Positions 62,376 through 64,000 of a DNA stretch of 64,000 nt are shown in pieces. Each line of letters opens with the position of its first letter. Position 1 is the stretch's first letter. A program made the translations under genes and the position numbers. The stretch comes from Anisakis pegreffii. Lineage: Eukaryota; Nematoda; Chromadorea; Rhabditida; Anisakidae. The notes under the pieces are model-generated. The model did not search any database. It was not told the origin of the DNA and saw only the letters and a program-made list of their open reading frames with translations. Location of the stretch: assembly GCA_035041965.1 (NCBI GenBank), contig JAPYMA010002675.1, forward strand, positions 1-64,000, given 5' to 3'.

Positions 62376-64000
62376 ATGGATCGACTTCTGCGGTTGAGTG
62401 GATTTCCGAATGTTCGTGATTGCTGTCTAGTACATGAGCGTTATAGACTTAAACAAAAGGATGTTGATTAGATTGGTGTCAGATGTCTGACGTGAGTAAC
62501 GATTTCAGTTTGTTTCACGTGCAACTCCAGAGGATGTTTTGCGTCATCCAGACACCGGTGAGATTGTTTACATATCATCGCTTGCTCTGCTCAAAATGCT
62601 TCGTCACGGACGTGCCGGTGTTCCGATGGAGGTTGCGCTAATTGACTTATGAAGAATTTATTTATTCATTCATGTTCATCGATCACTTCTGAACAAATCA
62701 GTTGATCCGCATTTTTGGAAAGTGTTTTTATGTGCACATTCAATTTTTAACTGACTCGAGTTAGTCCTTTCGATTTTATTTTCATGGTCATTCGCAGAAA
62801 ATTCATCGTCAGTTTTGATCAGTGAAGATTGCTAGTGAGTCATAAAGGTGGTTTAGCTGTATGATCACTGAATGCTCAAAATTCATGTTATAGCAATCTT
62901 TCTGAAGTGTTCAGAAGCTGAGAAATGATTTTTTCACGTCAATCATGCAGACTCATTTTTTTTTCAACTCTCAGCAAATTATATTCGGATACTGAAACGA
63001 TTCCAGGTGATGGGTTTAATGCTCGGTGAATTTATTGATGATTACACGGTGAATGTTGTGGATGTTTTTGCAATGCCTCAGTCTGGAACGGTTCGTTTTA
63101 GTAGGGAGTCATTGATTCTGACTCGAGATTAACAAATTTGAGGGTGCATCTCCACAATAAGGTGGCGGCTGGACGCACTCGAGTAACACTTATCATTGGA
63201 ACGGCATTGTCAATCTCAGAGCAAGTTCTATTCGCAATCCGATCCTACATCCAATTAATCAAAACAAACTAATCACCGACGTCAGTGGGATTCTTTCCGA
63301 ACCAAGTCACACATCCCTTCGAATTTTCACGACAACTGCATCCTGAGATATCGCTTCATAGGACTGACTTATTTGTTCACCTCGTTTGATTACATTACAG
63401 GGCACGTCGTATTTTCAATCTATCGACTGACGCTCACTTATGCGAACAATTTAGATGATTTGAATACCATAGCGAGCAAAACTGCTTAATGCGAGAATAC
63501 ATAAAACGAGAAGGAGGTGAGGTGAATAAAATGTGAATTCAGGGAGTATCAGTGGAGGCCGTGGATCCAGTGTATCAAACGAAAATGTTGGATATGTTGA
63601 ATAGAGTGAGTCGAAGTGAGATGGTCGTCGGTTGGTATCATTCACATCCTGGTTTCGGATGTTGGTTATCGAGTGTTGATGTGGCCACTCAAAAAAGTTT
63701 TGAGGCACTCAGCGAACGAGCCATTGCTGTTGTTGTTGATCCGATACAGTCTGTCAAAGGAAAGGTTCATTGTTCATTTTGACTGCTTATGGAACGTGAC
63801 TTATCTTGTCTTGAGCTCGAAGGATGTACGTATTAAAATTTCGAAAACAGCTCATCTATTTATAGCAGTAAGTCAGTTCTGAGGAATATGTGATTCAGGT
63901 TGTTATTGATGCGTTTCGAACGATCGGTATGCAAGCAATGGACGTTGGATTTCCAGAAGGCTCTCAGAAGACTTTCACACCAACTGAGGAAGCACGACAG
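62376..64000 (+). CDS. rpn-11: 26S proteasome lid deubiquitinase RPN11/PSMD14 (5' part)
   Basis: JAMM/MPN+ zinc metalloprotease that removes ubiquitin chains at the proteasome. Five exons are visible: 62376-62411, 62509-62631, 63007-63090, 63543-63764 and 63899 to the window end, all phase 0, 211 codons. The start [12 protein letters not shown] matches the family N-terminus. The body reads [31 protein letters not shown] (catalytic Glu in LGE), [20 protein letters not shown], then the metal site [16 protein letters not shown] (His, His, Asp and Ser all present), and QSVKGKVVIDAFR. The JAMM site is intact, so the protein should be active. The last visible residues ([21 protein letters not shown]) are longer than the usual short segment before RQTTSN. 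All four visible acceptors end in CAG. The gene continues beyond the window. Confidence 0.95.

Overview
The window looks like nuclear DNA of a nematode. It is AT-rich, its genes are split into many small exons, it carries two small cysteine-rich membrane proteins of a type I associate with nematodes, and two start codons sit just after acceptor-like sites that could take a spliced leader. The exact lineage cannot be fixed from sequence alone. Protein genes were rebuilt by hand: exons were joined only where family similarity, splice signals and reading phase all agreed. The ISWI, copper ATPase and nested TIR models each sum to a whole number of codons with no internal stop.

Layout. 1-1.8 kb: three U5 spliceosomal RNA genes, one direct and one convergent pair, identical over 117 nt. 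2.8-8.2 kb: two minus-strand paralogues encoding short secreted/type I membrane peptides (signal peptide, Cys-rich module, transmembrane tail, one exon each). 8.2-23.6 kb: mostly unassigned DNA with low-complexity tracts, a G-run, a GC-rich degenerate repeat, a Penelope-like motif and one candidate exon. 23.6-38.2 kb: a complete 22-exon ISWI chromatin remodeller (1051 aa) on the minus strand. Its 4.3 kb intron between exons 15 and 16 holds a complete six-exon gene on the opposite strand for a 415-aa TIR-domain protein. 38.2-43 kb: a small inverted-repeat element, the likely last exon of an unidentified plus-strand gene, and a spliced minus-strand gene ending in a mariner-type helix-turn-helix DNA-binding domain without the transposase catalytic domain. 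49-60.3 kb: a 24-exon copper-transporting P-type ATPase (ATP7/CUA-1 type) on the plus strand. 62.4 kb to the end: the 5' part of the proteasome lid deubiquitinase RPN11/PSMD14.

The protein genes are housekeeping functions (chromatin, copper export, proteasome) interleaved with lineage-specific ones, with no operon-like functional grouping. The most unusual global property is splicing. Many introns begin GTT, and about one acceptor in five is AAG or GAG rather than the CAG/TAG expected for nematodes, in every well-supported multi-exon gene except the first Cys-rich gene and the partial RPN11. The most interesting single locus is the nested antisense TIR gene, whose TIR fold lacks a glutamate at the usual catalytic position.
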